This document shows positions 1-8,772 of a DNA stretch of 64,000 nucleotides, in pieces. Position 1 is the first letter of the stretch. Each line of letters begins with the position of its first letter. Origin of the DNA: Cytophagales bacterium (GTDB lineage: Bacteria > Bacteroidota > Bacteroidia > Cytophagales > Cyclobacteriaceae); assembly GCA_033344775.1 (NCBI GenBank), contig JAWPMT010000007.1, forward strand, positions 620,001 to 684,000, in the 5' to 3' direction. The notes under the pieces were generated by a model that saw only the letters and a list, made by a program, of their open reading frames with translations, did not search any database and was not told the DNA's origin. The translations under genes were made by a program, and so were the position numbers.

Positions 1-1
1 A

Positions 2-319
2 GAGTTTTTTGAACACCCAAAAGATTCGGCGAAGATGATCATCACATACGAATTTATCGTTAATGACAAATCATATGATAATCAGTTGACTGCCTACAAG
101 AATGCATTTCAAAAAAAGGTTGGAATTTCAGATAAATTAGAGATTCTCTATAATGAGTCGTACCCAAATGCGAATTATGTTAGATTTTGGAAAATCGACT
201 CGTTTTATATCTTTTCATTTATAATGTTCTCATTATTTCTTGGGCTAATAATGTATTTTCACTTGTTTACAGATAAGACCAAGTGGATAAACAGATATTC
301 GAAAGCTTTGGGTCAATAA
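2..319 (+). CDS. Small membrane protein, 5' end outside the window
   Basis: The reading frame is open from base 2 to the stop at 317-319, so the first ATG at 35 is probably internal and the gene starts upstream of the window. The visible part has a soluble N-terminal stretch with a beta-rich 'IITYEFIVNDKSY' segment, then one hydrophobic helix (about residues 57-77 from the ATG at 35) and a short basic tail. This layout resembles the C-terminal half of DUF3592-type membrane proteins; that is a weak family guess. No function can be given. Confidence 0.55.
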   Translation, partial: EFFEHPKDSAKMIITYEFIVNDKSYDNQLTAYKNAFQKKVGISDKLEILYNESYPNANYVRFWKIDSFYIFSFIMFSLFLGLIMYFHLFTDKTKWINRYSKALGQ

Positions 320-506
320 TTATCCATTTATACTTCGAAATAAAGCAAGTAGTTCACTAGCTAAAATGAACCACTTATCAGCTTCCACAAGCTGGAAACG
401 TACAAAACCGAAGAAGTTCATTGAAAATCGGAAACATCAACAGAGCTAACATTCCACAAAATCCTTACTTACTCATCCATATCCCATCAATTTCGTAGAA
501 GTACAT

Positions 507-1481
507 GTGAATTCATTTGGGATATTTGGTGTACTCGCGGGCAGCGCGGTGGCGTTAGCACTTTTCCTTTCCTCATTCTTTCTGGGGATAAAACGTAAAG
601 AAGACCCTAAGCATCTCTGGGTTGGGTTGATCTTGTTGGCGATTGGATTGCGGGTAGGGAAATCTATCTTTTATTTTTTGCTCAATGACATGGCGCCAAT
701 TGGGCTTGCTGTTGGATTTTTGGGATTGGCCTCTATCGGACCACTTTCCTGGTTTCTTGTTAGCGGCGCAAGTTCTATTCATAAGAAAAATGGAGGGCAC
801 TTTGTGATTCCCATTTCTGGAGCGATTGCGTGTTTCATGGTTGCTCCTAGTCCATGGGAGACTTATTTATATGAATCGGCAACGGCTGTTCTTTTGGTTT
901 ACCTGGGCTGTTCCTGGATCAGTTTCTTTCGAAATGAATCTACCAATAGCTGGAGTAGAAGTGTGCTTATCGTTGTTTCCGGGGTTTGGATAGCCCTGGT
1001 TTATCAGCACATGAGTAATACAATGATGGATTATGCCATTGGAGCTGTGATCGCTGCTGTATTTATCTATTGGCTATTTTTTCAATCGTTTAAGACAGGT
1101 GCGCTATCTAAAGGAATTGAGGTGAGCTTGCCGGATCAAACACTGGAAAAGGTTCGCGAAGCTTTCGAGCAACAAGCAATTTTCAGGCAATCCGGTATGA
1201 ATTTGCAGCAATTTGCTTCGGATTTGAATATGCCCTCTTATCTGATCACTCGAAGTGTCAAGGAACTATATGGGAAAACCTTTCCAGAAACGCTGAATTA
1301 TTTTAGAATTGAGAAAATAAAGGAGATGCTCCTTGACCCGAAGAAGGAGCATCTGAAGATTGAAGCCCTGGCTTATGAAGTAGGCTATACAACGCCTTCT
1401 GCATTTTATGCAGCGTTCAAGAAAAGCACTGGACAAACGCCTACTGCGTATCAAAAGAAGGCCAGTTTGATTTCTGCCTGA
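507..1481 (+). CDS. Membrane-anchored AraC-family transcriptional regulator
   Basis: 324 aa, GTG start. Residues about 5-195 form six or seven hydrophobic helices. Residues about 215-320 are an AraC-type double helix-turn-helix with typical features: 'FASDLNMPSYLITRSVKE', then 'IKEMLLDP', 'IEALAYEVGYTTPSAFYAAF' and 'TGQTPTAY'. Proteins of this build in Bacteroidota sense something at the membrane and bind DNA through the C-terminus. It is convergent with the DUF2911 gene, and the two stop codons touch. The ligand and the target genes cannot be read from the sequence. Confidence 0.85.
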   Translation: MNSFGIFGVLAGSAVALALFLSSFFLGIKRKEDPKHLWVGLILLAIGLRVGKSIFYFLLNDMAPIGLAVGFLGLASIGPLSWFLVSGASSIHKKNGGHFVIPISGAIACFMVAPSPWETYLYESATAVLLVYLGCSWISFFRNESTNSWSRSVLIVVSGVWIALVYQHMSNTMMDYAIGAVIAAVFIYWLFFQSFKTGALSKGIEVSLPDQTLEKVREAFEQQAIFRQSGMNLQQFASDLNMPSYLITRSVKELYGKTFPETLNYFRIEKIKEMLLDPKKEHLKIEALAYEVGYTTPSAFYAAFKKSTGQTPTAYQKKASLISA

Positions 1482-2585
1482 TCAGGTCCCAGGAATCTTA
1501 TAAACCCCTTTTTCTACTTCATCAATGATTTCAGTTAGTCGAGCCTGGAAGTTCTCGGGAGTTTCTTTCTGAACAATTGCTAATGATTTCAAGGCAGCCT
1601 TGGACTTACCCAGAAAATAATTGGACAAGGCATGATTGAGTTTTAGGTACCAGGCATTCGGATATTTCTTAATGGCCGGATCAAGCAGGGATAAGGCTGC
1701 TGCTGGCTTTTCAATGCGCAATAAGAAAATAGATGATCCATTCAATTCTCCCGGATTCATATCAACAGCAACCAATTCTGAAATGGTTTCATCCAATTCC
1801 GAAGACTTACCCAGTTTTCGTAAAAGGCGTGCTTTGGTAGTCAGGTTGGTCGCATTTTTATTGGCTGCAAATCCATTGTATCCCCCATTAATGGATCGAT
1901 TGGCCCATGCCAATGCCTCTACCAGATTGGTGTCATGATTCAGACACCAGGTCGCTGCATCATTCCAGGCTTCCCATCGATAGGTGTTAATGCCCAATAG
2001 TTCATATCGGAAGCTTTCAGTAACTGTCTTGTTAAGATCTACCCCTACGGTAAATGAAATTCGTCGCTCTCCCCATTCGAGTGCTATGTCAACAGTATTT
2101 TCGGTGCGATTGATGAATTCATAATCCAACTGTTCTGAAGGAGGACAAGTTTCTGCTTGCACCGACATTTTAAGGGCAACATGTTCTTCTTTGTCCAGGT
2201 AATAGCTACCCCACTGATTATCATGATGTGCAAACATGAGGGTGTAGCTGTCTTCATTCACATCAATGTGGATCCCGTAACCACCCGCTTTGAGTGGATT
2301 GCCATTGATGGTGACATCTGTACTAAAAATGATACGTGTATTCATATTCGCACCAGCACGCCAGGCGAGGTTTGGATCACCATAGGAGTTGATCACCGTA
2401 TTCCAAATGTCTCTTCCTCGAGTTGCAGGAGTAGAGTAATCAATGGTAATGTCGGTCACGCCGAGTTGCTGGGTTTCTACCACTTTCGGACTTGCCTGAG
2501 GCATTTTCATGGTATGAAATTGTGCTTGGATACCTAGCCCGATGCATATCATCAAGACGGTCAAAAGGGATTGTTTTTGATTCAT
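1482..2585 (-). CDS. Secreted DUF2911 family protein
   Basis: 367 aa from the ATG at 2585; an in-frame TTG 21 bases upstream is a less likely start because the signal peptide begins at the ATG ('MNQKQSLLTVLM...IQAQ'). The first 170 residues match the DUF2911 pattern: 'TDITIDYSTPATRGRDIW', 'WRAGANMNTRI' and 'GYGIHI', ending in 'MFAHHDNQWGSYYL'. The C-terminal part is helical and TPR-like. The family is common in Bacteroidota envelopes and its function is unknown. Confidence 0.85.
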   Translation of the reverse strand: MNQKQSLLTVLMICIGLGIQAQFHTMKMPQASPKVVETQQLGVTDITIDYSTPATRGRDIWNTVINSYGDPNLAWRAGANMNTRIIFSTDVTINGNPLKAGGYGIHIDVNEDSYTLMFAHHDNQWGSYYLDKEEHVALKMSVQAETCPPSEQLDYEFINRTENTVDIALEWGERRISFTVGVDLNKTVTESFRYELLGINTYRWEAWNDAATWCLNHDTNLVEALAWANRSINGGYNGFAANKNATNLTTKARLLRKLGKSSELDETISELVAVDMNPGELNGSSIFLLRIEKPAAALSLLDPAIKKYPNAWYLKLNHALSNYFLGKSKAALKSLAIVQKETPENFQARLTEIIDEVEKGVYKIPGT

Positions 2586-2678
2586 AGAATTTTGAGTTTT
2601 CAGCAAAATTCCATGAGTGAAGTGTTCCTTTTGTCCTGATTCGGGGAATGAGGAGAACCGAATAGTTGCTTTTTGACC

Positions 2679-2703
2679 AAAAAAAGCGCCCTTTTGAGGC
2701 GCT
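2679..2703 (-). terminator. Intrinsic terminator after the dihydrolipoyl dehydrogenase gene
   Basis: On the minus strand a 6-bp stem (AGCGCC paired with GGCGCT, 7-base loop) is followed by a run of seven T. It lies 29 bases past the lpd stop codon. Confidence 0.85.
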
Positions 2704-2731
2704 CATGTTTTATTGAAAGTAAACTTAAAGC

Positions 2732-4126
2732 TTACAAGTGAATCACTTCATCGTAGGCATCTGCAGCTGCTTCCATCACTGCTTCTGACATGGTTGGGTG
2801 CGGGTGAACTGCTTTGATGATCTCATGACCCGTCGTTTCTAGCTTTCTTGCAGAAACAGCCTCGGCGATCATCTCAGTTACATTGGCACCAATCATATGG
2901 CAACCTAACCACTCACCGTATTTTGCATCGAAAATTACTTTTACGAATCCGTCAGGGGCTCCTGCTGCTTTCGCTTTTCCTGAAGCGGAGAATGGGAATT
3001 TCCCAACTTTGATTTCGTATCCGGCTTCTTTGGCTGCTTTTTCGGTATAGCCAACAGATGCAATTTCTGGAGAGCAATAGGTGCAACCAGGGATATTGTT
3101 GTAATCCAAAGGCTGTGGTTGCTCACCAGCCATTTTCTCTACGCAAATGATGCCCTCTGCCGAAGCCACGTGCGCCAACGCAGGACCATGAACGATATCG
3201 CCAATGGCAAATACACCAGGGATGTTGGTCTGATAGTAATCGTCAACGGTCACTTTGCCTCTTTCGGTTTTAACGCCAGTTTCTTCCAGGCCAAGGTTTT
3301 CCAGGTTTGTGGATACACCTACAGCGGAAAGGACTACATCACATTCCAGTGTCTCAGTTCCTTTCTTGGTTTTTACAGATACTTTGCAGCCTTTGCCTTT
3401 GGTATCAACAGCGGTTACTTCAGATTCAAGCATGATCTTGATGCCATTTTTCTTGAAGTTACGCGCTAATGCTTTACTCACATCTACATCTTCTACAGGA
3501 ACGATGTTTGGCATGAACTCTACGATGGTTACCTCTGTACCGATGGAATTGTAGAAATAAGCGAACTCAACTCCGATCGCTCCTGAACCTACCACAACCA
3601 TTTTCTTAGGCTGCTTTTCCATCACCATCGCTTTGCGATAACCAATTATTTTTTCATTATCAATAGGTAATGCAGGAAGCTCTCTCGATCTTCCCCCAGT
3701 GGCCAGGATGGTGTTTTTAGGCTTGTATTCAGTTTTCTTGCCCGCCTCGTCGGTTACTTCAACGATGCCACCTTTTTTGATTTTTCCGTGGCCGGCGATA
3801 TGGTCGATCTTGTTCTTTTTGAACAAGAACTGAATGCCTTTGCTCATGCCTTCAGCGACTCCACGGCTTCTTTTTACCATGCCTTCAAAATCTACGGCGG
3901 CATCTTTCACATCTACGCCATAATCTTTGGCGTGCGTGATGTATTCAAAAACCTGAGCACTTTTCAGCAATGCTTTGGTTGGGATACAGCCCCAGTTCAG
4001 GCAGATACCTCCTAATTCGGAACGCTCAACAACGCCTACTTTCATGCCAAGCTGAGATGCTCGAATGGCTGCGACATAACCACCAGGTCCGCTACCAATT
4101 ACTATGAGATCATATTGTGAAGCCAT
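2732..4126 (-). CDS. lpdA: Dihydrolipoyl dehydrogenase (E3)
   Basis: 464 aa, the normal length for E3. It reoxidises dihydrolipoamide of 2-oxoacid dehydrogenase complexes and passes electrons to NAD+ through FAD and a redox disulfide. Visible motifs: FAD-binding 'VIGSGPGGYVAAIRA' at the N-terminus, the redox-active CxxxxC 'GGICLNWGCIPTKALL', NAD-binding 'VVVGSGAIGVEFAYF', the second FAD motif 'GVFAIGDIV', and the C-terminal catalytic 'HPHPTMSEAV' with the His-Glu pair. No E1 or E2 gene is adjacent. A good promoter and a terminator bracket the gene, so it is monocistronic. Confidence 0.97.
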   Translation of the reverse strand: MASQYDLIVIGSGPGGYVAAIRASQLGMKVGVVERSELGGICLNWGCIPTKALLKSAQVFEYITHAKDYGVDVKDAAVDFEGMVKRSRGVAEGMSKGIQFLFKKNKIDHIAGHGKIKKGGIVEVTDEAGKKTEYKPKNTILATGGRSRELPALPIDNEKIIGYRKAMVMEKQPKKMVVVGSGAIGVEFAYFYNSIGTEVTIVEFMPNIVPVEDVDVSKALARNFKKNGIKIMLESEVTAVDTKGKGCKVSVKTKKGTETLECDVVLSAVGVSTNLENLGLEETGVKTERGKVTVDDYYQTNIPGVFAIGDIVHGPALAHVASAEGIICVEKMAGEQPQPLDYNNIPGCTYCSPEIASVGYTEKAAKEAGYEIKVGKFPFSASGKAKAAGAPDGFVKVIFDAKYGEWLGCHMIGANVTEMIAEAVSARKLETTGHEIIKAVHPHPTMSEAVMEAAADAYDEVIHL

Positions 4127-4181
4127 ATTATTGTATCAAATTATTGATTCTGGAAAAATAAAGGGGTCCTGAAACCCGGCG

Positions 4182-4212
4182 CAAAATTAAACTAAAAGAA
4201 AGAGCTTCCCAA
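4182..4212 (-). promoter_or_regulatory. Putative Bacteroidota promoter for lpdA
   Basis: On the minus strand TTG (4212-4210) and TAATTTTG (4189-4182) are separated by 20 bases, fitting the phylum's -33/-7 consensus (TTTG and TAnnTTTG). The expected start point is about 50 bases before the lpdA ATG. Confidence 0.55.
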
Positions 4213-4253
4213 TCCCACACAACAACCTTACGTGCCGATTATCCAAATACGAT

Positions 4254-4288
4254 TTTGGAATTATTCAATTGTGAATGTCCTACTTTTG
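4254..4288 (+). promoter_or_regulatory. Putative promoter for the GtrA-like gene
   Basis: TTTG at 4254-4257 and TACTTTTG at 4281-4288 (a match to TAnnTTTG) with a 23-base gap, slightly longer than usual. It lies about 30 bases before the GTG start. Confidence 0.4.
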
Positions 4289-4319
4289 TGCAACCTCAAT
4301 GCATGTGTAGGAATTTTAA

Positions 4320-4694
4320 GTGGAACTACTTTTTAAGCTATTAAAATTTGGATTAGTAGGGCTATCAGGGATGGCGATCGATTTTGGGGCCACTTACCTA
4401 CTTAAGGAACATGCAAAGCTCCATAAATACATCGCTAATGGCGTTGGGTTTTCATTGGCTGCTACCAATAATTTTTACTGGAATAAGGTGTGGACATTTG
4501 AGGACACCAATGTTGAAGTGACGCAACAATATTTGTCTTTTGTGATTGTGTCCCTGATTGGGTTGGGAATCAACACACTGGTGCTAATCGTCCTTGAGAA
4601 GAGAATGGAGGTGAATTTCTATTTTGCCAAAATTGTGGCAATCATGGTGGTCGTTCTATGGAACTTCACCATGAATTACCTTTTTACTTTTTAA
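4320..4694 (+). CDS. GtrA-like membrane protein
   Basis: 124 aa, four predicted transmembrane helices, the normal size and layout of the GtrA family. These proteins are thought to move or help move undecaprenyl-linked sugars across the inner membrane. The family signature is visible in 'FGLVGLSGMAIDFGATYLL' and 'NNFYWNKVWTFED'. The GTG start directly follows an in-frame TAA, so it cannot begin much earlier. The gene is isolated, with no glycosyltransferase beside it; the glycosyltransferase operon lies 9 kb away. Confidence 0.8.
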   Translation: MELLFKLLKFGLVGLSGMAIDFGATYLLKEHAKLHKYIANGVGFSLAATNNFYWNKVWTFEDTNVEVTQQYLSFVIVSLIGLGINTLVLIVLEKRMEVNFYFAKIVAIMVVVLWNFTMNYLFTF

Positions 4695-4702
4695 GCGAAG
4701 CC

Positions 4703-4999
4703 TTAGAACATGCTGGAAAGCTTCATAGCGATGGCTTTATCACCTTCTACTTTCATTTTTCCAGTCATAAATGCCATCATAGGATTGAGGTCACCACTCA
4801 TCAGCTTATCAAAATCATCTAATTGAATAACGATGGTGCAATCTGCATCTTGATCTTCATTGGTTACAGAGGTGGGTTCCACCGTGTCATCGAGGTGAAT
4901 AGCACCTTCGGGGAAGGAAAATTTAACCTTGGATTTGAGTTTACCTCCGTGGTTCTCTGTGAGGGCTTTTACTTTATCGGTAGCGTCTGCTAAGCTCAT
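4703..4999 (-). CDS. SCP2 sterol-binding-domain protein
   Basis: 98 aa, a single SCP2-like lipid-binding domain in one small cytoplasmic protein. Diagnostic features are 'IQLDDFDKLMSGDLNPMMAFMTGKMKVEGD' (read across residues about 56-85) and the hydrophobic C-terminal helix. Stand-alone SCP2 proteins are thought to bind fatty-acyl or sterol-like lipids. It is convergent with the GtrA-like gene, with only 8 bases between the stops. Confidence 0.85.
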   Translation of the reverse strand: MSLADATDKVKALTENHGGKLKSKVKFSFPEGAIHLDDTVEPTSVTNEDQDADCTIVIQLDDFDKLMSGDLNPMMAFMTGKMKVEGDKAIAMKLSSMF

Positions 5000-5082
5000 T
5001 TGTGATTGATGTTATTTGAATATCAGGAACGTATGGCCCCTTTATCAGCCGAATATAGTGATTATTTGGGGCTTAGAATTTG

Positions 5083-6180
5083 TTAGGGCTGATTTCCTCT
5101 AAGGAGTAGCTCCACTTCGAATAAGTTGGACCAATACTTTCCTGTAACGAATAGCCGGTCTCCTTCCGCATCGTATGCGATACCATTAAGGACATAGTCG
5201 AGTGAGTTGTTCGTATTGTCTCGAGTCCAGATTCCTTCGAAATCGATGGTAGCTTCTACGGCTCCGGTAGCCGGGTCGATCACAGCAATGTATTCTTTAC
5301 CATAGACGTTGGCATAGATCTTGCCATTGACATTTTCCAATTCATTGAGGTCGCTGACTTCCCCTTCATGATCATATACCTGCAACCGATCAATCTCGGT
5401 AAAACCATTTGGCTCCATGATGTATAGGTTATGTGTGCCGTCACTCATGATCAAATTCTCTTCTAGGGTGGTGATGCCCCAACCTTCTGTTGGATATCTA
5501 AACTCTCCTGTCTGATTCAGGTTTTGATCGTAAACGAATCCTTTTTGGGAGGTCCAGGTCAGCTGATAGATCTTATCCTGAAGTATGGCTGCACCTTCTC
5601 CGAATAAAGCAGGATCTAGGTCGATTTTCTTCGTTGGTTGGCCCGATTTTAAATCTACCTTGCGCATGGTAGAAGCACCTTCCTTGCCGGTACTTTCCCA
5701 GAGCAGACCTTCATGCCAAAACAGGCCCTGTGTATAGGCAGAAGGATCATGAGGGAACGTGTTGATCACCCGATAAGTATATTGGGCAGGGCTTGCTTCG
5801 GGTAATATCAGGACTTTGGGATAGTGTGTTTCTTTTTTACCATCGAAATACACGGTCAATTTGATTCTGGGTTTACCAACTCGTGGTTGTTCCGGAGACC
5901 ATGTGAACGTTGAATTGGTATAAGCCACTTTTCGCTGCTGAACCTCCAATGTGACAGAATCGATCAATTGGTTTTCGTCTTTGAGGGCTACTTCGAAATT
6001 GATGGATTCTCCCAGCTGGTATTGCTGATTGATGCCTGGAGCAATAAGCTTACTCGCTTTCTTCTTGATGAGCGGGGTTTTTGATGCAGGTTTTTCCTGG
6101 GTGTTTGAATCGGAACAACCTACGATCAGCAAGACGGCAATTGCCAGAAGGAACTGGTTTAGTTTTAGATATTTTGACAT
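5083..6180 (-). CDS. Glutaminyl-peptide cyclotransferase, lipoprotein
   Basis: 365 aa from the ATG at 6180, chosen because a lipoprotein signal begins there ('LLIVGC' lipobox); an ATG 21 bases upstream is in frame. After an Ig-like N-terminal segment (about residues 50-120), residues 130-365 match the plant-type glutamine cyclotransferase (five-bladed propeller): 'FPHDPSAYTQGLFW', 'WESTGKEGASTMRKVDL' and 'FGEGAAIL', later 'LENVNGKIYANVYG'. The enzyme forms N-terminal pyroglutamate on peptides. The fused Ig-like part and lipid anchor place it in the envelope. Confidence 0.88.
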   Translation of the reverse strand: MSKYLKLNQFLLAIAVLLIVGCSDSNTQEKPASKTPLIKKKASKLIAPGINQQYQLGESINFEVALKDENQLIDSVTLEVQQRKVAYTNSTFTWSPEQPRVGKPRIKLTVYFDGKKETHYPKVLILPEASPAQYTYRVINTFPHDPSAYTQGLFWHEGLLWESTGKEGASTMRKVDLKSGQPTKKIDLDPALFGEGAAILQDKIYQLTWTSQKGFVYDQNLNQTGEFRYPTEGWGITTLEENLIMSDGTHNLYIMEPNGFTEIDRLQVYDHEGEVSDLNELENVNGKIYANVYGKEYIAVIDPATGAVEATIDFEGIWTRDNTNNSLDYVLNGIAYDAEGDRLFVTGKYWSNLFEVELLLRGNQP

Positions 6181-6252
6181 ACAGTTTTTGAAACTAAGCA
6201 TCTCGACTTATCCTGTTACGGATTTCATTGACTTAAGATGCCTAAACCAACA

Positions 6253-7503
6253 TTACTTCTCAGAAGCAAATCCTCGCATCATGATCGGAACGGTGAGCCC
6301 TTGATAGAGTACAGAACAAACCACCACAATGTAGGTCATGGTCAATATGACTTCCTTGCCTTCAAAAGGAGGTAGGGACATGGACAAAGCAATGGGTAGC
6401 CCTCCTCTGAGTGCACCCCATGAGAGTATGGATATGGTATTCGGAGAAAATGACCGTTTCACTGACATGAGTTTAATTGGGATGAATACACTTGCCCAAC
6501 GACCAAACATGACAATATTGACGGCAAAAAATCCTGCGGCAAAGTAATCCAGCCTTGCAGGTAGTACGATCATCTCAAGACCAATGAGTACAAACAGCAT
6601 GGCTGCCAGAGATTCCTCCATGAGGTTCCAGAACTTAAATACGTAATCCCCCGCAGCGCTGCTGACGTGAGTACTTCTGCCTTCGTTTCCGATGACGAGT
6701 CCCATTACTACTGCGGCCTGTTTCGACGATACGTGAATGAAATCTGCTAGTAATGAACCGACCATAACTACAGCCAGTGTGATCAGGATCTCTACTTCTA
6801 CCTGATCGTTATCGATATATTTTAATAGACGATAACCAATATAGCCAAGGAATAGTCCGATGAATATACCACCTCCGACATCTGCTCCGAAAATGTAGAC
6901 CACCTCAAATAAGGATAAAGTATGATCATCACCTGCATGCGCAATGTCCAACAAAGTAAGGGCCAGTACTACGGCTACTCCATCATTGAATAGTGATTCG
7001 CCTTTGATTTTGATCTCCAGGTCTTTGGACAGGTTGAATCGATTGATGAATTTCGTTACGGCTATGGGATCAGTAGGGGAGATCAATGCTCCAAATACCA
7101 GACAGTACAAATAGTTGAGTTCAATGCCAATGAAAGAATTGAGCAAGAAATAAACCAGTGTTCCAATAATGAAGGTGGAGAGCAGCACTCCCGTGGTAGC
7201 AAGTACCAGAACAGGCGTTCGTTCTTTTGAGAGCTGTTTGAAGTCTATTTGCAAGGCACCCGAAAACAGCATAAAGCTCAGGACTACCGTATATAGTACT
7301 TCCGCATAGTCATATTCTTCTAATTCGACCGCCTCTATTTCAAGGGAAGGGAATAAAGAACCTGCCAGGAATATGATCAATGACAGCACCAGTGCCATGA
7401 TCATCAATCCAATTGACGATGGCAACTTCAGAAAGTACGTATTGATATAGATGAATAAGCCCGCAAGGAAAATAAACAGAGCTATAATATCAAAAATAGA
7501 CAT
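6253..7503 (-). CDS. Na+/H+ antiporter, CPA1 (NhaP) type
   Basis: 416 aa with about 12 transmembrane helices. The CPA1 core is visible: 'GALISPTDPIAV' (unwound helix), 'GESLFNDGVAVVLAL' (the ND motif of electroneutral antiporters) and 'WGALRGGLPIALSMSLP' near the C-terminus. It exchanges cytoplasmic Na+ (or K+) for H+ and would serve pH and salt balance, consistent with a marine lifestyle (inference). There is no C-terminal cytoplasmic regulatory domain. Confidence 0.92.
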   Translation of the reverse strand: MSIFDIIALFIFLAGLFIYINTYFLKLPSSIGLMIMALVLSLIIFLAGSLFPSLEIEAVELEEYDYAEVLYTVVLSFMLFSGALQIDFKQLSKERTPVLVLATTGVLLSTFIIGTLVYFLLNSFIGIELNYLYCLVFGALISPTDPIAVTKFINRFNLSKDLEIKIKGESLFNDGVAVVLALTLLDIAHAGDDHTLSLFEVVYIFGADVGGGIFIGLFLGYIGYRLLKYIDNDQVEVEILITLAVVMVGSLLADFIHVSSKQAAVVMGLVIGNEGRSTHVSSAAGDYVFKFWNLMEESLAAMLFVLIGLEMIVLPARLDYFAAGFFAVNIVMFGRWASVFIPIKLMSVKRSFSPNTISILSWGALRGGLPIALSMSLPPFEGKEVILTMTYIVVVCSVLYQGLTVPIMMRGFASEK

Positions 7504-7758
7504 CTACCAAAGTTATAATAACGCAATACACCGTGTTCGAACACAAAAATAAGGCCCAAAGGCGCAATATTGTTGTAAACCGTACCGGCTTTTTCGTGGT
7601 GATTTATATTAAGGCTCTGAAAATCAGTAACAAAAATACGTTTTTTTAAAGCGATTCACAAGAACAAGGTGATCCACAACCATGATTCGTTCCAATAGCA
7701 ACTTTTTTTCAGTATTGTTGTTTCATACAACAAAAGCGGAGGATGACGTTATTGTCAT

Positions 7759-7766
7759 TAATTTTG
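7759..7766 (+). promoter_or_regulatory. Putative -7 element before the secreted gene at 7786
   Basis: TAATTTTG matches TAnnTTTG exactly. A TTGTTG/CAACAA inverted repeat lies at 7715-7733, where an activator or repressor could bind, and an unusually clear GGAGGAG ribosome site lies just before the ATG at 7786. Confidence 0.4.
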
Positions 7767-7785
7767 ATCGTCAATCGGAGGAGAT

Positions 7786-8229
7786 ATGAATAGAATTTTC
7801 CCAGTATTAATCGGAATTTGGTTTACCGTAGGTGCCTTCGCACAGACGCAGCCGGATTACAAGAATTGGAAAACCTTTGCCAAGGTCGAATATGAAAAGA
7901 GCTCGGATGAGTACGGTGAAATTTATGTCCCGAAATTCAATGAGGATATTCAGGCACTGGCTGGTACTGAGATCACTTTACCTGGATATATTATTCCGTT
8001 TGAAGGACTTTTCAAGCCAGAGGAGATCATTGTATCTTCCCTGCCCATCGCTTCGTGTTTTTTCTGCGGTTCAGGTGGGCCTGAAACGGTAGCCAAGGCT
8101 TATCTAAAAGATGAAACTGATTATAAATCCAAATTGGTTCTGGTGACTGGAACGTTGGAACTGAACAGTACTGATGCCAATGATCTCATGTTTATCCTCA
8201 AAGACGCAAAAGTCGAATTAGTCAAATGA
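7786..8229 (+). CDS. Secreted DUF3299-like protein
   Basis: 147 aa with a signal peptide ending '...GAFAQT'. The body contains 'LAGTEITLPGYIIPFE' and the cysteine motif 'ASCFFCGSGGPETV', features I associate with DUF3299-like periplasmic proteins; two Cys three residues apart could bind metal or form a disulfide. It overlaps the next gene by 4 bases (ATGA), so the pair is translationally coupled. Function unknown; the neighbouring SCO and cytochrome c genes hint at metal or redox chemistry (inference only). Confidence 0.65.
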   Translation: MNRIFPVLIGIWFTVGAFAQTQPDYKNWKTFAKVEYEKSSDEYGEIYVPKFNEDIQALAGTEITLPGYIIPFEGLFKPEEIIVSSLPIASCFFCGSGGPETVAKAYLKDETDYKSKLVLVTGTLELNSTDANDLMFILKDAKVELVK

Positions 8230-8702
8230 AAGCTTTTTTTCGTACCCCTTTTATCCTTCCCATATTCCTGCTAATGGCTTGTGGCTCTTCTGAACAGGCT
8301 AAAGAAGATAAAACAGACCTTTACAGTGATACCGAGGAAATCATCACCATAGACAAGGATGCCAATGATGAGTTGTTTGCAGAGGTGATGGAGATCCATG
8401 ATGAAGTCATGCCTGAAATGGGAAGCATTCGGAAGACACGTAAAGCATTATTGGACAAGCTTGAAAACACTTCTGATGAAGCGATAGGAAAAGTTCTCCA
8501 GGAGCAAGCCGATAAGTTAGACGAATCTCACGAAGCCATGATGGGCTGGATGCGTCAGTTTAATCCTAACCAGGATGAAGGTGTAACTGATTCGGCGTAC
8601 AACGTCTACCTGGTCGGTCAGAAGCAGAAAATGATCGAAGTACGTGACCTGATGGTCAATTCCCTGAAGGAAGGAAAAGCGTTGTTGGGTTCAGGGGAGT
8701 AA
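8226..8702 (+). CDS. Helical lipoprotein of unknown function
   Basis: 158 aa. N-terminal lipoprotein signal with lipobox 'LLMACGSS', then an acidic, wholly helical body rich in E, K and M ('EVMEIHDEVMPEMGSIRK', later 'SHEAMMGWMRQF'). Similar proteins in Bacteroidota have been labelled 'viral A-type inclusion protein', which says nothing about function. The Met/His-rich helix could be relevant to metal binding, an untested idea. Second gene of a two-gene unit with the DUF3299-like protein. Confidence 0.7.
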   Translation: MKAFFRTPFILPIFLLMACGSSEQAKEDKTDLYSDTEEIITIDKDANDELFAEVMEIHDEVMPEMGSIRKTRKALLDKLENTSDEAIGKVLQEQADKLDESHEAMMGWMRQFNPNQDEGVTDSAYNVYLVGQKQKMIEVRDLMVNSLKEGKALLGSGE

Positions 8703-8708
8703 ATCCAG

Positions 8709-8772
8709 ATCCCCCTTAAAAAGGGGGTGGTCGAAGCCCGCCTGACGGACGAGGCAGGACCGGGGGATTTTT
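8709..8772. repeat. REP-like palindromic repeat between convergent genes
   Basis: Contains CCCCCTT...AAGGGGG, then GGTCGAAG, a nested 'CCCGCCTGACGG' segment and CGGGGGATTTTT. A related copy at 27845-27884 shares the outer parts without the nested segment, and 27938-27969 carries a version of the nested part. It ends at the cytochrome c stop codon and may terminate both convergent units. Confidence 0.6.

Noticed and set aside
3119-3554. Plus-strand ORFs inside lpdA
   Set aside because: They are antisense shadows of a clear dihydrolipoyl dehydrogenase gene.
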